DNA from: Bacillota bacterium
Lineage (GTDB): Bacteria; Bacillota; Clostridia; Christensenellales; Aristaeellaceae
Assembly (NCBI GenBank): GCA_023459275.1
Contig: JAEWVC010000019.1
Span: forward strand, 101,017 to 165,016
DNA: 64,000 bases
Direction: 5' to 3'
The notes under the pieces are model-generated. The model had not been told where the DNA came from. It did no database searches and saw only the letters and a program-made list of their open reading frames with translations. The translations under genes and the position numbers were made by a program. Positions 42,326 through 50,244 of this stretch are shown piece after piece. Within the stretch, counting starts at the first letter, position 1; the number at the start of each line of letters is the position of its first letter.

Positions 42326-43015
42326 TCATTCCTCATCCGATGTGCCCAGTTTCTTGCGCTCCCACAGGTCCGCCGCCACATACAGGCATGCGATGATCAA
42401 GAGCTGGATCACGATGGCGCCCAGCCATCCGAACACGTCCGGCAAAAAGATCTTCGGCGCGCCGGCGATAAAGTGCAGGTTCCACCAGCCCATGTCATGG
42501 GCGCCCCACAGGGAGCCGATCACAAAGAACGCCAGGGACAGCACCTGCATGGCGAAGCCCTCGCCTACGCGCATCAGCGTACCGGAGGCGCAGCCGCCCG
42601 CGATCACCATACCGATGCCAAACATGACGCCACCCACTACCGTTGCCAGGCTGATGGGCATCACATAACTCTGGCCCGGAATCGGGAGGCCGTTGGCAAA
42701 GGCGCTGTATTTGATGGCCGTGAAGACGATGCTGGTGATGGCGAAGGCGATCAGCACCGCCTTGGTCAAGGAGGTGCTCCCCGTGATGCAGGGGTCGCGC
42801 AGGGAAGCCGTAAAACAGAAGCGCGATTTTTGCAGAATAAAGCCGAAGCATCCGCCGAACAGCCAGAACATGGCCACCATACCGGACTTGAATACGGCCA
42901 GAAGCACGCCGATAACAATCATCAGCGCAAATACGCCCAGGCCGATGGGCAGCTGGTTCTTCTTTTTCTTCTTGGCGGGCCTTGCCCTTACGGGGGCGGT
43001 TGTGGTTTCCGACAT
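42326..43015 (-). CDS. YeeE/YedE transporter, first half as a separate protein
   Basis: 229 residues from ATG 43015 (GGGAGGTG upstream); the open frame runs 19 codons further without a better site. Lys-rich cytoplasmic start, then about six membrane segments. Family motifs: GGCFGFILQKSRFCF with Cys56 and Cys67, SLRDPC with Cys76, and IAGGCASGTLMRVGEG with Cys142. First gene of the minus-strand operon, divergent from the LysR gene. Thiosulfate is the likely cargo; selenium species are the alternative. Confidence 0.85.
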   Translation of the reverse strand: MSETTTAPVRARPAKKKKKNQLPIGLGVFALMIVIGVLLAVFKSGMVAMFWLFGGCFGFILQKSRFCFTASLRDPCITGSTSLTKAVLIAFAITSIVFTAIKYSAFANGLPIPGQSYVMPISLATVVGGVMFGIGMVIAGGCASGTLMRVGEGFAMQVLSLAFFVIGSLWGAHDMGWWNLHFIAGAPKIFLPDVFGWLGAIVIQLLIIACLYVAADLWERKKLGTSDEE

Positions 43016-43080
43016 CCCGGCACCTCCCATGCCGCCATCAGGCAACCATGCATGCCCGGCGGCTGCTTTCACTGCTGTTC

Positions 43081-43089
43081 ATTATAGCA
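43081..43089 (-). promoter_or_regulatory. Extended -10 promoter for the YeeE/TusA operon
   Basis: On the minus strand TGC-TATAAT lies about 65 bases upstream of the first YeeE gene with no good -35, the usual form of an activator-dependent promoter; candidate LysR sites lie just upstream. Confidence 0.5.
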
Positions 43090-43105
43090 TGCGCCCTTCT
43101 CCGTG

Positions 43106-43168
43106 CAGTATTGAAGTTGCTTGTACTGTATTAGACATATTTATCACAATCCATTATAACAAGGATTG
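43106..43168. promoter_or_regulatory. Two candidate LysR-binding inverted repeats
   Basis: CAGTA-N13-TACTG (43106-43128) and CAATCC-N10-GGATTG (43147-43168) lie between the divergent promoters. The first contains the T-N11-A spacing of LysR-type boxes and sits about 15-40 bases upstream of the leftward -10; the second overlaps the -35 of the lysR promoter and could mediate autorepression. Confidence 0.45.
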
Positions 43169-43194
43169 ATGGCAAGTCCCAAGGGTGTTATAAT
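43166..43194 (+). promoter_or_regulatory. Promoter of the LysR gene
   Basis: TTGATG (43166-43171) and TATAAT (43189-43194) with a 17-base spacer. Confidence 0.65.
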
Positions 43195-43261
43195 AATTTC
43201 AAATACCATGTGTTAATTTGTTGACAATATGACACATGCTTTCAAGGAGGGAGAACACCCG

Positions 43262-44161
43262 GTGCAGTTGGAACATCTGGCTTTGTTCCTGAAAATCGCC
43301 GAAGAAAAGAGCATTTCTAAGGTTGCAAACGCATCGCACATCTCACAGCCGGCCTTGAGCCTGCAAATGCAGAAGATAGAGGATGCGCTGGGGTGCCGCC
43401 TGTTTGAGCGCAGCAATCGAGGAATACAATTAACAGATGCTGGCAATATAACAAAACGGTATGCCGCTCAGTTAATGTATACGTATGACCAGTTCCAGGA
43501 AGAACTGCACAACCTGCGCAACAACAACGAAACCTGCCGTGTGGCGGCCACGCGGGTGGCGGCCAATTATGCCATCCCCTGCGCGCTGATCAAGGCCAAG
43601 GAAAAATTTCCGCACTACACGTTTTCCTTGTCCTCCATGCCCTCCAAGGAAGTGGTGCAGCAGGTGCTGGCGGATCAGGTGGACATCGGGTTCATCGTAG
43701 GAGAAACAAAGGAGCATGAGCTCCTTTGCAAAAATGTTTTTTCAGACCAGATCGTGCTGGTTGCCGCCAAGGATTACGCGGTCAGGGAGAGCCTGTCCAT
43801 CGACGGGCTCAAGCGTCATCCCCTGGTTCTGCTGGACGAGAATTTCAGCTCCTACCGGCTGATGGCTGGGCAGCTCAAAAGCATGGGGTATGATATGGCG
43901 GAATTCAACGTGATGTACCATATGGATTCCACCGAGTCGGTGAAATCCATGGTCATGAGCGGTAACGGACTGGCCTTTTTGCCCTACATGGCCGTCAAAA
44001 AGGAAATCTACCTGCAGCAGCTGAAGATCGTGGAAACGGAAAACTTCTGCCTCCGGTATGACGTGTCCATCGTCTATAAGCAGCGCACGGGGAATTGCAA
44101 CTTTCAGATGGCCATGGTCAAGAAATATTTCGAGAACATGGTGCCCACCTCTATTTGCTAG
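43262..44161 (+). CDS. LysR-family regulator of the sulfur/selenium uptake operon
   Basis: 299 residues from GTG 43262, which follows AAGGAGGGAG; an upstream ATG at 43229 lies before that ribosome site and is less likely. N-terminal winged helix (FLKIAEEKSISKVANASHISQPALSLQMQKIEDALG) and a C-terminal effector-binding domain with the two-lobe pattern (VDIGFIVGETKEHELLCKN). It is divergent from the YeeE/TusA operon, the standard layout for a LysR activator of that operon. Its 3' end overlaps the convergent second tusA gene by 11 bases. Confidence 0.9.
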   Translation: MQLEHLALFLKIAEEKSISKVANASHISQPALSLQMQKIEDALGCRLFERSNRGIQLTDAGNITKRYAAQLMYTYDQFQEELHNLRNNNETCRVAATRVAANYAIPCALIKAKEKFPHYTFSLSSMPSKEVVQQVLADQVDIGFIVGETKEHELLCKNVFSDQIVLVAAKDYAVRESLSIDGLKRHPLVLLDENFSSYRLMAGQLKSMGYDMAEFNVMYHMDSTESVKSMVMSGNGLAFLPYMAVKKEIYLQQLKIVETENFCLRYDVSIVYKQRTGNCNFQMAMVKKYFENMVPTSIC

Positions 44162-44384
44162 TGTCCTCCCTGGGGAAAATGTGCACCTCCCAGATACCGC
44201 TGATGGGCTCCACAACCTTTGTGGGAAACTGCTGCTTTTTACAATAGGAAAGAAGCGATTCGCAGGTGCAGCTGTGATCGGTAACGATCATCACGCTCTC
44301 GCCCATGTCCAGTTGGGGCTTAAGCTCCATCAGCTTCATCAGCGGGACGGGGCACATATCCCCCAGGCAGTCAAGCTTTTTCAT
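44151..44384 (-). CDS. TusA-family sulfur carrier protein, copy 2
   Basis: 77 residues. LDCLGDMCPVPLMKLMEL has the CPVP active-site cysteine (Cys11) and Cys6; unlike copy 1 it has two further cysteines in DHSCTCESL and one in SYCKK. Convergent with lysR (11-base overlap) and divergent from the aminotransferase operon. A second carrier could serve a different acceptor, such as thiamine, molybdopterin or a selenophosphate route. Confidence 0.88.
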   Translation of the reverse strand: MKKLDCLGDMCPVPLMKLMELKPQLDMGESVMIVTDHSCTCESLLSYCKKQQFPTKVVEPISGIWEVHIFPREDTSK

Positions 44385-44436
44385 GCCACATTACTCCTTT
44401 TGTCTATTGTATCATCCCAAAGAAAGCGGGACAAGC

Positions 44437-45561
44437 ATGATCTCTTTTTATCCGGGTCCGCCCGGGGCGGACGCTGCGCAAGCCGCAGCGGATGCCATAA
44501 GCCGGGGGCTCTTTTCGGCGGGGCATTATACCGCGCTTACGGAACGGTTTTTTCAAGAGGAGATGGGTGCCGCGGGCATCCTGCTCACGCCCAGCTGCAC
44601 GTCATCACTGCACATGGCCCTGCGGCTTGTGCCCATCGGGCGGGGGGATGAGGTTCTCCTCCCCTCCTATAACTTCCCGGCAGCGGGCAACGCTACCCTG
44701 CTGTGCGGCGGGAAACCGGTGCTCTGCGACATTGACGGAAAAACGCAGAATCTTGACCTTCGGGATGCCGCCCGCAAAATTTCCAAAAGGACAAAGGCCA
44801 TTATCGCGGTGCATTACGGCGCGGTGGCCTGCGACATGGAGGGGCTGCAAACGCTCTGCCGGGAAAACGGGCTCACCCTCATCGAGGACGCTGCCCAGGC
44901 GGTGGGGGCCACGGTGAACGGGCGGTATCTGGGCACCCTGTCGCGGTTTGGCTGCTTCAGCTTTCACGCCACCAAGGTGTTCCGCTGCGGAGAGGGCGGC
45001 GCCTTGTGCTATAAGGACGGCGACGCCGCGCAGGCGGCGCTGTACCGGGACAACGGTACCAACCGGGAAGCCTTCCTGCAAGGCGGCTGCACGGCCTATG
45101 ACTGGCAGGGGCTTGGCGAGAGCATGCGCATGAGCGAATTAAACGCCGCGGTGCTGTATCCGCAGCTTATGCGCCGGGAGGAGATCATCCAAAAGCGCCT
45201 GGCCATCCAGAGGGCGTATGGCCTTGCCTTCCAAAACGCGGCGGAACGGGGGCTGCTTTCCCCCATGGCCGTGCCGGAGGGCTGCAAAACCAACGCCCAC
45301 CTGTATTATGTACGCCTCAAGGACAAGCAAACACGCTTGCGGGTGCAGCATTCCCTGCTGGCATTGGGCATCCCCGCCCTGACCCACTACGTGCCGCTTC
45401 ACCTATCCCCCATGGGCGCGGCGCTTGGCTACGGGCCCAATGACCTGCCCGAAAGCAAAAAAACCTATGAAACGCTTTTGCGCCTGCCCATCCACGAGGA
45501 AATGACGGAAGATCAGGCGTTCTTTGTGGCGGAAGCTTTTTTGAAGGCGGTGCAAGCATGA
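44437..45561 (+). CDS. Sugar aminotransferase, DegT/WecE family
   Basis: 374 residues, close to E. coli WecE (376) in length. PLP lysine Lys180 in CFSFHATK, preceded by TPSCTSSLHM and IEDAAQAVGA, and followed by a WecE-like GTNR and SxxMSELNAA region. WecE makes dTDP-4-amino-4,6-dideoxygalactose from the 4-keto sugar and glutamate; ArnB does the same for UDP-arabinose. The frame is open 44 codons further upstream, across the second tusA gene on the other strand; I chose ATG 44437, whose ribosome site is weak. First gene of an operon with stop/start overlaps (45558, 46295, 47544, 48719, 49525). Confidence 0.87.
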   Translation: MISFYPGPPGADAAQAAADAISRGLFSAGHYTALTERFFQEEMGAAGILLTPSCTSSLHMALRLVPIGRGDEVLLPSYNFPAAGNATLLCGGKPVLCDIDGKTQNLDLRDAARKISKRTKAIIAVHYGAVACDMEGLQTLCRENGLTLIEDAAQAVGATVNGRYLGTLSRFGCFSFHATKVFRCGEGGALCYKDGDAAQAALYRDNGTNREAFLQGGCTAYDWQGLGESMRMSELNAAVLYPQLMRREEIIQKRLAIQRAYGLAFQNAAERGLLSPMAVPEGCKTNAHLYYVRLKDKQTRLRVQHSLLALGIPALTHYVPLHLSPMGAALGYGPNDLPESKKTYETLLRLPIHEEMTEDQAFFVAEAFLKAVQA

Positions 45562-46307
45562 CCCTGGGCGTGGTGATCCCCGTCTACCGCGGCAAGGACA
45601 CCGTGGATGCCGTGGTGGAGGGCTTGTATACTTTCGCAAAGGCAAACCGCCTTCCCTGCCGCGTTGTCCTGGTGGAGGACCATGGCGGGGACGGAGGCCG
45701 GGAGGCGGTGACCGCCGTGGCAAAGCGCTTCGGCGGCGTCACCTGCGTGTTAAATGGCGGGAACGCGGGCCAGCAGAAGGCCACGTATCTTGGTCTTCAG
45801 CAGGTGCTTGACTGCGATGCGGTCGCCACCATGGATGACGACGGGGAACATCCCGCCGGCCTCCTCATCGAAATGCTTCAAAAGATCAAACAGGACTATG
45901 ACCTGTGCTACGCCGTCCCCGTAAGGGCAGGCTCTCCCCTCTTTCGTAAGGCGGGCACGGCATTCCGGGATGCGCTGTTTTCCCTGTACACAAAAAAGCC
46001 CAGGGGTGTCAAGGTCAGCGCCTACCGGGTGATGACCGGCGAACTGGCCCGGAAGCTCGCGCCGGAGGAGGATGGCTTCATCTATCTTTCGGCGGCGGCC
46101 TTCCGGCATAAGCCCAAGGCGGCCTGTGTGTATTATGAGGCGGCGCCTTCCCGCCGCTCCTCCTACACCGTCAAAAAACTCCTCCGCCTCTATTTGGGCC
46201 TGCTTTCGCACTATACGCCCCTAAAAATTTTCCGCTCCAAAAAGCGGCGGCAGCCGGACTTTTCGTTCACAGTCCTGCCGGGAAAGGGGGAGCTATGGCA
46301 GTCCTGA
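45558..46307 (+). CDS. Family 2 glycosyltransferase, ArnC/DPM-like
   Basis: 249 residues. VVIPVYRGKDTVDAVVEGL, VLVEDHGGDGG (Asp41) and the DDDGEHP metal-binding triad (Asp93-95) mark a GT-A fold. The order of blocks (LNGGNAGQQKAT, SPLFRKAG, VSAYRVM, and a terminal YTVKKLLRLYLGLLSHYTPLKIF) follows ArnC, which puts a 4-formamido sugar on undecaprenyl phosphate. The two C-terminal membrane helices of ArnC are missing, so the protein is probably peripheral. It overlaps the aminotransferase (ATGA) and probably uses its product. Confidence 0.82.
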   Translation: MTLGVVIPVYRGKDTVDAVVEGLYTFAKANRLPCRVVLVEDHGGDGGREAVTAVAKRFGGVTCVLNGGNAGQQKATYLGLQQVLDCDAVATMDDDGEHPAGLLIEMLQKIKQDYDLCYAVPVRAGSPLFRKAGTAFRDALFSLYTKKPRGVKVSAYRVMTGELARKLAPEEDGFIYLSAAAFRHKPKAACVYYEAAPSRRSSYTVKKLLRLYLGLLSHYTPLKIFRSKKRRQPDFSFTVLPGKGELWQS

Positions 46308-47551
46308 TGCTTCTGGGCGGCTCCAACGGTCAGTTAAGCGCCGCCCGCCGGATAAAAGCCATGGGCCATCAGGTGATCCTGGCGGATTATTACAAGGATC
46401 CGCCCGCAGCGGCGGTCTGCGATGCCCACGCGCAGGTCAGCACCTTCGACGCCGAAGCCTGCATCCAAGCCGCGAAGGAATACGGGGTAAACGGTGTGCT
46501 CACCTTGGGCACCGACCAGCCGGTGTATACGGCGGCCCTGGTGGCCAAAGCTCTGGGGCTCCCCTCTCCCATCTTGGTGGAAACGGCGGTAAAAGCCACC
46601 AACAAGCGCGCCATGAAGGAAGCTTTCCTCCGCTGCGGCGTGCCCTGTGTTCCTTTCGCCTTCCTCAGAGAAGGACAGGGACCGGAAGCGCTCTCCGCCC
46701 TTACGGCCCCGCTGGTGGTAAAACCTCTGGACTCCCAGGGCCAGCGGGGGGTTTTCAAGGTTTCCACCCCGGAAGAAGCGGTTTCCCGCCTTCCGGAAAC
46801 GCTTTCCTTCTCCCGGGAGCGGGAAGCGCTGGCGGAGAGCTTTTATCTCTCGGACGAGGTGACGCTTTCCTGCTTCGTGTGGGAAGGACAGGTATATCCC
46901 CTGACCCTCACCGACCGGCAGCTGATGAATGACCCCGTGCACATCGGTGTGTGCGCCGCCCACCGCTATCCAAGCGTCCATACAGGCAGGGAAAAAGAGA
47001 TTTCAAAAATCGCAAGTCTTGTCGCCAGGGCGCTGGGCGTCAGGGCAGGGCCCCTGTACATCCAATTGCTGGTGGGAAAGGACGGCATCCTGGTCAACGA
47101 AGCCGCCTGCCGCATCGGCGGGGCTTTTGAGGACGCCTTCATCCCTTATGTCACGGGCTTTGATATCCTTAACGCCGCCATCCGCCTGGCTCTTGGGGAA
47201 GCGCCGGACCTTTCGGCCCTTGATCATCTCTCCCCCGAAAGCGGAAGCACGCAAATCTCCGTGCAGATGCTTTTCTGCCGTCCCGGCCAAATTGCCTCCA
47301 TGACGCCCCTTGAGCAGGTGCTTAAAATGCCGGGCATGCTTACGGCGGGCTACAACTTTGGCGTCGGCAGCACACTTCCCGTCCTGCAAAACGCCACGGC
47401 CCGGTTCGGCCACTGCGTGCTGGCAACGCGCCAGGGCGATATGGCGGAAAAAGTAAAAGCCCTATACCGCTTTCTTCGTGTGACAGACCCCACCGGAAAC
47501 AATCTTGTCATCTCCCGGACGTATGATGGAAAAGAGGAAACGGATGCGTAA
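46295..47551 (+). CDS. ATP-grasp ligase
   Basis: 418 residues. N-terminal Rossmann-like part (LMLLGGSNGQLSAARRIKAMGH), central ATP-grasp fold starting at KATNKRAMKEAFLRCGVP, with PLVVKPLDSQGQRGVFKV as the phosphate-binding loop and NEAACRIGGAFEDAF as the metal site, resembling carbamoyl-phosphate-synthase-like and amino-acid ligase members. ATP-grasp enzymes join a carboxylate to an amine through an acyl phosphate. In an operon with a sugar aminotransferase, acylation of the new amino sugar is an attractive inference. It overlaps the GT2 gene by 13 bases. Confidence 0.78.
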   Translation: MAVLMLLGGSNGQLSAARRIKAMGHQVILADYYKDPPAAAVCDAHAQVSTFDAEACIQAAKEYGVNGVLTLGTDQPVYTAALVAKALGLPSPILVETAVKATNKRAMKEAFLRCGVPCVPFAFLREGQGPEALSALTAPLVVKPLDSQGQRGVFKVSTPEEAVSRLPETLSFSREREALAESFYLSDEVTLSCFVWEGQVYPLTLTDRQLMNDPVHIGVCAAHRYPSVHTGREKEISKIASLVARALGVRAGPLYIQLLVGKDGILVNEAACRIGGAFEDAFIPYVTGFDILNAAIRLALGEAPDLSALDHLSPESGSTQISVQMLFCRPGQIASMTPLEQVLKMPGMLTAGYNFGVGSTLPVLQNATARFGHCVLATRQGDMAEKVKALYRFLRVTDPTGNNLVISRTYDGKEETDA

Positions 47552-48722
47552 TATTTTTGGAAAGGTCCAACACGCCTCCGTTCGTATCTTTGAAACGGAT
47601 CGCCCCTTTGCTCCACGGCCCGTAGGGCGGGGGCCTGCCTTGCCGGAACAGGCTGATGGGCACCGCGGCGGAACACTCCCCGTAGGGCGGGGGCTTGCCC
47701 CCGCCGTTTCCCCCGCCTTGAATTGCCCCGCCCCGCGCCACAGGTCTCCAAGTGCGCATGGCATAGGATGGTATAAATCGCTCCCCTTTCTGTGCTGCCT
47801 TGCCGCCCTTCTTTTCCTGCTCCCCGGCTGCACACAAAAAAAGAAAGAAACGCTGAAAATCGCGGAACAATTCGGCATTGCCTACGCGCCCCTGCAGGTA
47901 ATGAAGGAGCAAAAGCTGCTGGAAAAGGCGCTGCCCGGCGTGGACATCTCCTGGGTGCAGCTTGGCGGCCCCACCGCCATCCGGGAGGGAATGCTTTCCG
48001 GGGATATCGATATCGGCTTCATGGGCATCGGCCCCATGCTCATAGGGGTGGACACAGGCATGGACTGGAAATGCTTCACCGCCCTTTCCGCCAACGAGGT
48101 GGCCTTCGTCACCAACCGGGAGGACATCCGCTCCCTGGCGGATGTGAAGCCCGGCCAGCGCATCGCTGTCCTGAGCCCCGGCTGCACCCAGCATATCCTG
48201 CTTTGCATGGCCGCCAAGGCGCAGCTTGGGGATATGAACGCCTTTGACGCCCAATTGACCTCTCTGAGCCACCCGGACGCCATGAGCGCCATGCTGGCGG
48301 GGGGCGAGATCGCGCTGCACGTGACCACCCCGCCGTATACCGATTTGGAGCTTCAAAGCGGCATGCACAAGATCTTAACCGGGCAGGAGGTGGTGGGCGG
48401 CCCCTTCACATTCATCTGCGGTGTGGCCATGAACGATCTGTATCAGAACCGCAAAAGTCTCTATGACGTCTTCCGGGACTGCCTCCAAACGGCCATCGGC
48501 ACCATCAACGGCGATCTGCCGGCCGCGGCCAAGGCCCTGGCCCCCGTGTACGGCGTGGAGGAGAATATGCTCCTTGAGGAAATGCGCTACGGCGGCGGCA
48601 TTTACGGCACGGCGCTTTCCGGGGTTGATGCGTTTGCCGGGGCCATGACGGAACTGGGCCTGCTATCCAAGGCGCTCCCCCGGGAGGCATACGCCTTCCC
48701 GGACGCGGAGGTGCTGCCATGA
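47544..48722 (+). CDS. Substrate-binding lipoprotein of an SsuABC/TauABC-type transporter, 5' end disrupted by repeats
   Basis: 392 residues from ATG 47544 (GAGGA just upstream, overlapping the ATP-grasp stop). The SsuA/NMT1-like domain begins after a lipobox LLPGC, but that cysteine is at residue 96, whereas a signal peptide should begin within the first 10-25 residues. Two hairpin repeats (47622, 47682) lie in the interval and are translated as RPVGRGPALP and PVGRGLAPA. No closer start with a ribosome site exists. Domain features: SGDIDIGFMGIGPML and TTPPYTDLEL. It would bind nitrate, a sulfonate or a similar small anion and deliver it to the permease downstream. Confidence 0.7.
   Translation: MRNIFGKVQHASVRIFETDRPFAPRPVGRGPALPEQADGHRGGTLPVGRGLAPAVSPALNCPAPRHRSPSAHGIGWYKSLPFLCCLAALLFLLPGCTQKKKETLKIAEQFGIAYAPLQVMKEQKLLEKALPGVDISWVQLGGPTAIREGMLSGDIDIGFMGIGPMLIGVDTGMDWKCFTALSANEVAFVTNREDIRSLADVKPGQRIAVLSPGCTQHILLCMAAKAQLGDMNAFDAQLTSLSHPDAMSAMLAGGEIALHVTTPPYTDLELQSGMHKILTGQEVVGGPFTFICGVAMNDLYQNRKSLYDVFRDCLQTAIGTINGDLPAAAKALAPVYGVEENMLLEEMRYGGGIYGTALSGVDAFAGAMTELGLLSKALPREAYAFPDAEVLP
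47622..47645. repeat. GTAGGGCGGGGGCTTGCCC hairpin repeat, inside the SsuA-like gene
   Basis: GTAGGGCGGGGGCCTGCCTTGCCGG, a slightly worn copy with the stem still formed. Confidence 0.65.
47682..47705. repeat. GTAGGGCGGGGGCTTGCCC hairpin repeat, second copy inside the SsuA-like gene
   Basis: GGCGGGGG and CCCCCGCC form a perfect stem over the tetraloop CTTG. Direct repeat of 47622 at a distance of exactly 60 bases (start to start), keeping the frame open. Confidence 0.7.
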
Positions 48723-49528
48723 ATCTTAAAAAGGCCTTCTATCAAAAGCGCTGGGTAAGCCGCCTCTTCTTTCTGGCGGCATTCATCCTCCTATGGGAGG
48801 CCTCCGCGAAGCTTTCGGGCATCTCGCCGCTGCTGCTGCCTCCGGTGGAACGGGTAGCCGCCGCCTTGTGGACGGGTTTTATTGCCGGCACGCTCCTTCT
48901 GCAGACGCTTTTCTCGCTGGGTTTGATCCTGCTGGCCATGCTCATCAGCGTCCTGCTGGCGCTGATGCTGGGCATCCTCAGCCGCCTTTCCCCCTTTGCC
49001 CTGCGCTTTGCGGATACCCTCACCGTCCTGGCCCATCCCCTGCCCGGCATGGCGCTGTTACCCCTGATCATCATCTGGTTTGGCATGGGCACGCCCGCGG
49101 TGCTGGCGGTGATCGTCCACGCCTGCTTGTGGCCGTTGTACATCAGCCTGCAAAGCGGCATGCAAAACGCACCGAACGTCTATACGGACCTGGGCCGCAA
49201 CTTCTCCATGGGCCGGGTTTCCATCATTTTGGAAATCCTTCTCCCCGCCGCGCTTTCCGAAATCCTTTCCGGGCTGCGCATCGGCTGGGCCAGGGCCTGG
49301 CGGGCGCTGATCAGCGCGGAAATGGTGTTCGGGGCCGTCGGCTCCATGGGCGGGCTGGGCTGGTACATCTTCAAGCGGCGCGCCATGATGGACGCCGCGG
49401 GGCTGTTCGCCGGCATCCTTGTGGTGGCCGCCGTGGGCATGGCCATGGAGGGGTTGCTTTTTGAGCGGCTGGAAAAGGCAACGCTTTTGAAGTGGCGCGG
49501 GGCCGGGGAAAAGGAGGGGAAAGCATGA
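48719..49528 (+). CDS. ABC permease, SsuC/TauC type
   Basis: 269 residues with about six membrane segments. The first is ahead of KLSGISPLLLPPVERVAAAL, the classical opening of nitrate/sulfonate/taurine permeases; the EAA-like loop GRNFSMGRVSIILEILLPAALSEILSGL is complete. Its ATG overlaps the binding-protein stop (ATGA). Pairs with the ATPase immediately downstream. Confidence 0.9.
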   Translation: MNLKKAFYQKRWVSRLFFLAAFILLWEASAKLSGISPLLLPPVERVAAALWTGFIAGTLLLQTLFSLGLILLAMLISVLLALMLGILSRLSPFALRFADTLTVLAHPLPGMALLPLIIIWFGMGTPAVLAVIVHACLWPLYISLQSGMQNAPNVYTDLGRNFSMGRVSIILEILLPAALSEILSGLRIGWARAWRALISAEMVFGAVGSMGGLGWYIFKRRAMMDAAGLFAGILVVAAVGMAMEGLLFERLEKATLLKWRGAGEKEGKA

Positions 49529-50244
49529 CGCTTGCCGCCCAAGGCCTGTGCAAATCCTTCGGAGAGCAATGCGTGCTCAGGGACGTGAGCCTTACGGTGG
49601 AAAGCGGCGGGTTTCTGGCCATCCTGGGCCGCTCCGGCTGCGGAAAGACAACGCTTTTGCGCTTGCTGGGCGGATTCCTCCCGCCGGATTCCGGCCGGGT
49701 GCTGCTTGACGGCAAACCAGTCACGGCCCCCGGCAAAGACCTGCTGATGGTGTTCCAGGGCTTTGACCAGCTTTTCCCCTGGCAGACGCTTTTGCAGAAT
49801 CTGGTCTTCGCGCTTGCAAAAACGCGGCCGGAACTTTCCAAAAAAGAAGCCCGGGAGCTGGCTTCCCGGTGCCTTGGGGAGATGGGCCTTAAGAGCGCCC
49901 AGGACAAATACCCCCATCAATTGTCCGGCGGCATGAAGCAGCGGGGCGTCCTGGCCAGGGCGATGGCCCTGGCCCCCAAGGTGCTTTTGATGGACGAGCC
50001 CTTCTCCAGCCTGGATGTTTCCCTTAGGGAAAGCGCCCATGAGTCCCTGCTCACCCTGCGGCGCCTGACAGGCGCGGCGGTGGTGTTCGTGACCCACGAC
50101 ATCGGGGAAGCCCTTCATCTGGCCCCGGAAATCGCGCTGATGAAGCCCGAAAGTTTCGGCATTTTTAAGATCGTCAAAAACACGGGTCCCGGCCTTGGGG
50201 AGGAGTTGGCCCGGGAGCTTAAGGATTCACGCGGTATGCCCTGA
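49525..50244 (+). CDS. ABC ATPase, SsuB/TauB type
   Basis: 239 residues from ATG 49525 (ATGA overlap with the permease; the frame is open 11 codons further up). Walker A GRSGCGKTT, signature LSGGMKQRGVLARAM, Walker B LLMDEPFSSLD. Last gene of the operon; its 3' end overlaps the convergent GT39-like gene by 26 bases. Confidence 0.92.
   Translation: MTLAAQGLCKSFGEQCVLRDVSLTVESGGFLAILGRSGCGKTTLLRLLGGFLPPDSGRVLLDGKPVTAPGKDLLMVFQGFDQLFPWQTLLQNLVFALAKTRPELSKKEARELASRCLGEMGLKSAQDKYPHQLSGGMKQRGVLARAMALAPKVLLMDEPFSSLDVSLRESAHESLLTLRRLTGAAVVFVTHDIGEALHLAPEIALMKPESFGIFKIVKNTGPGLGEELARELKDSRGMP

Noticed and set aside
41443..43015. The two YeeE halves as a frameshifted pseudogene
   Set aside because: An intact tusA gene with its own ribosome site lies between them, and each half has its own start, so they are separate genes.
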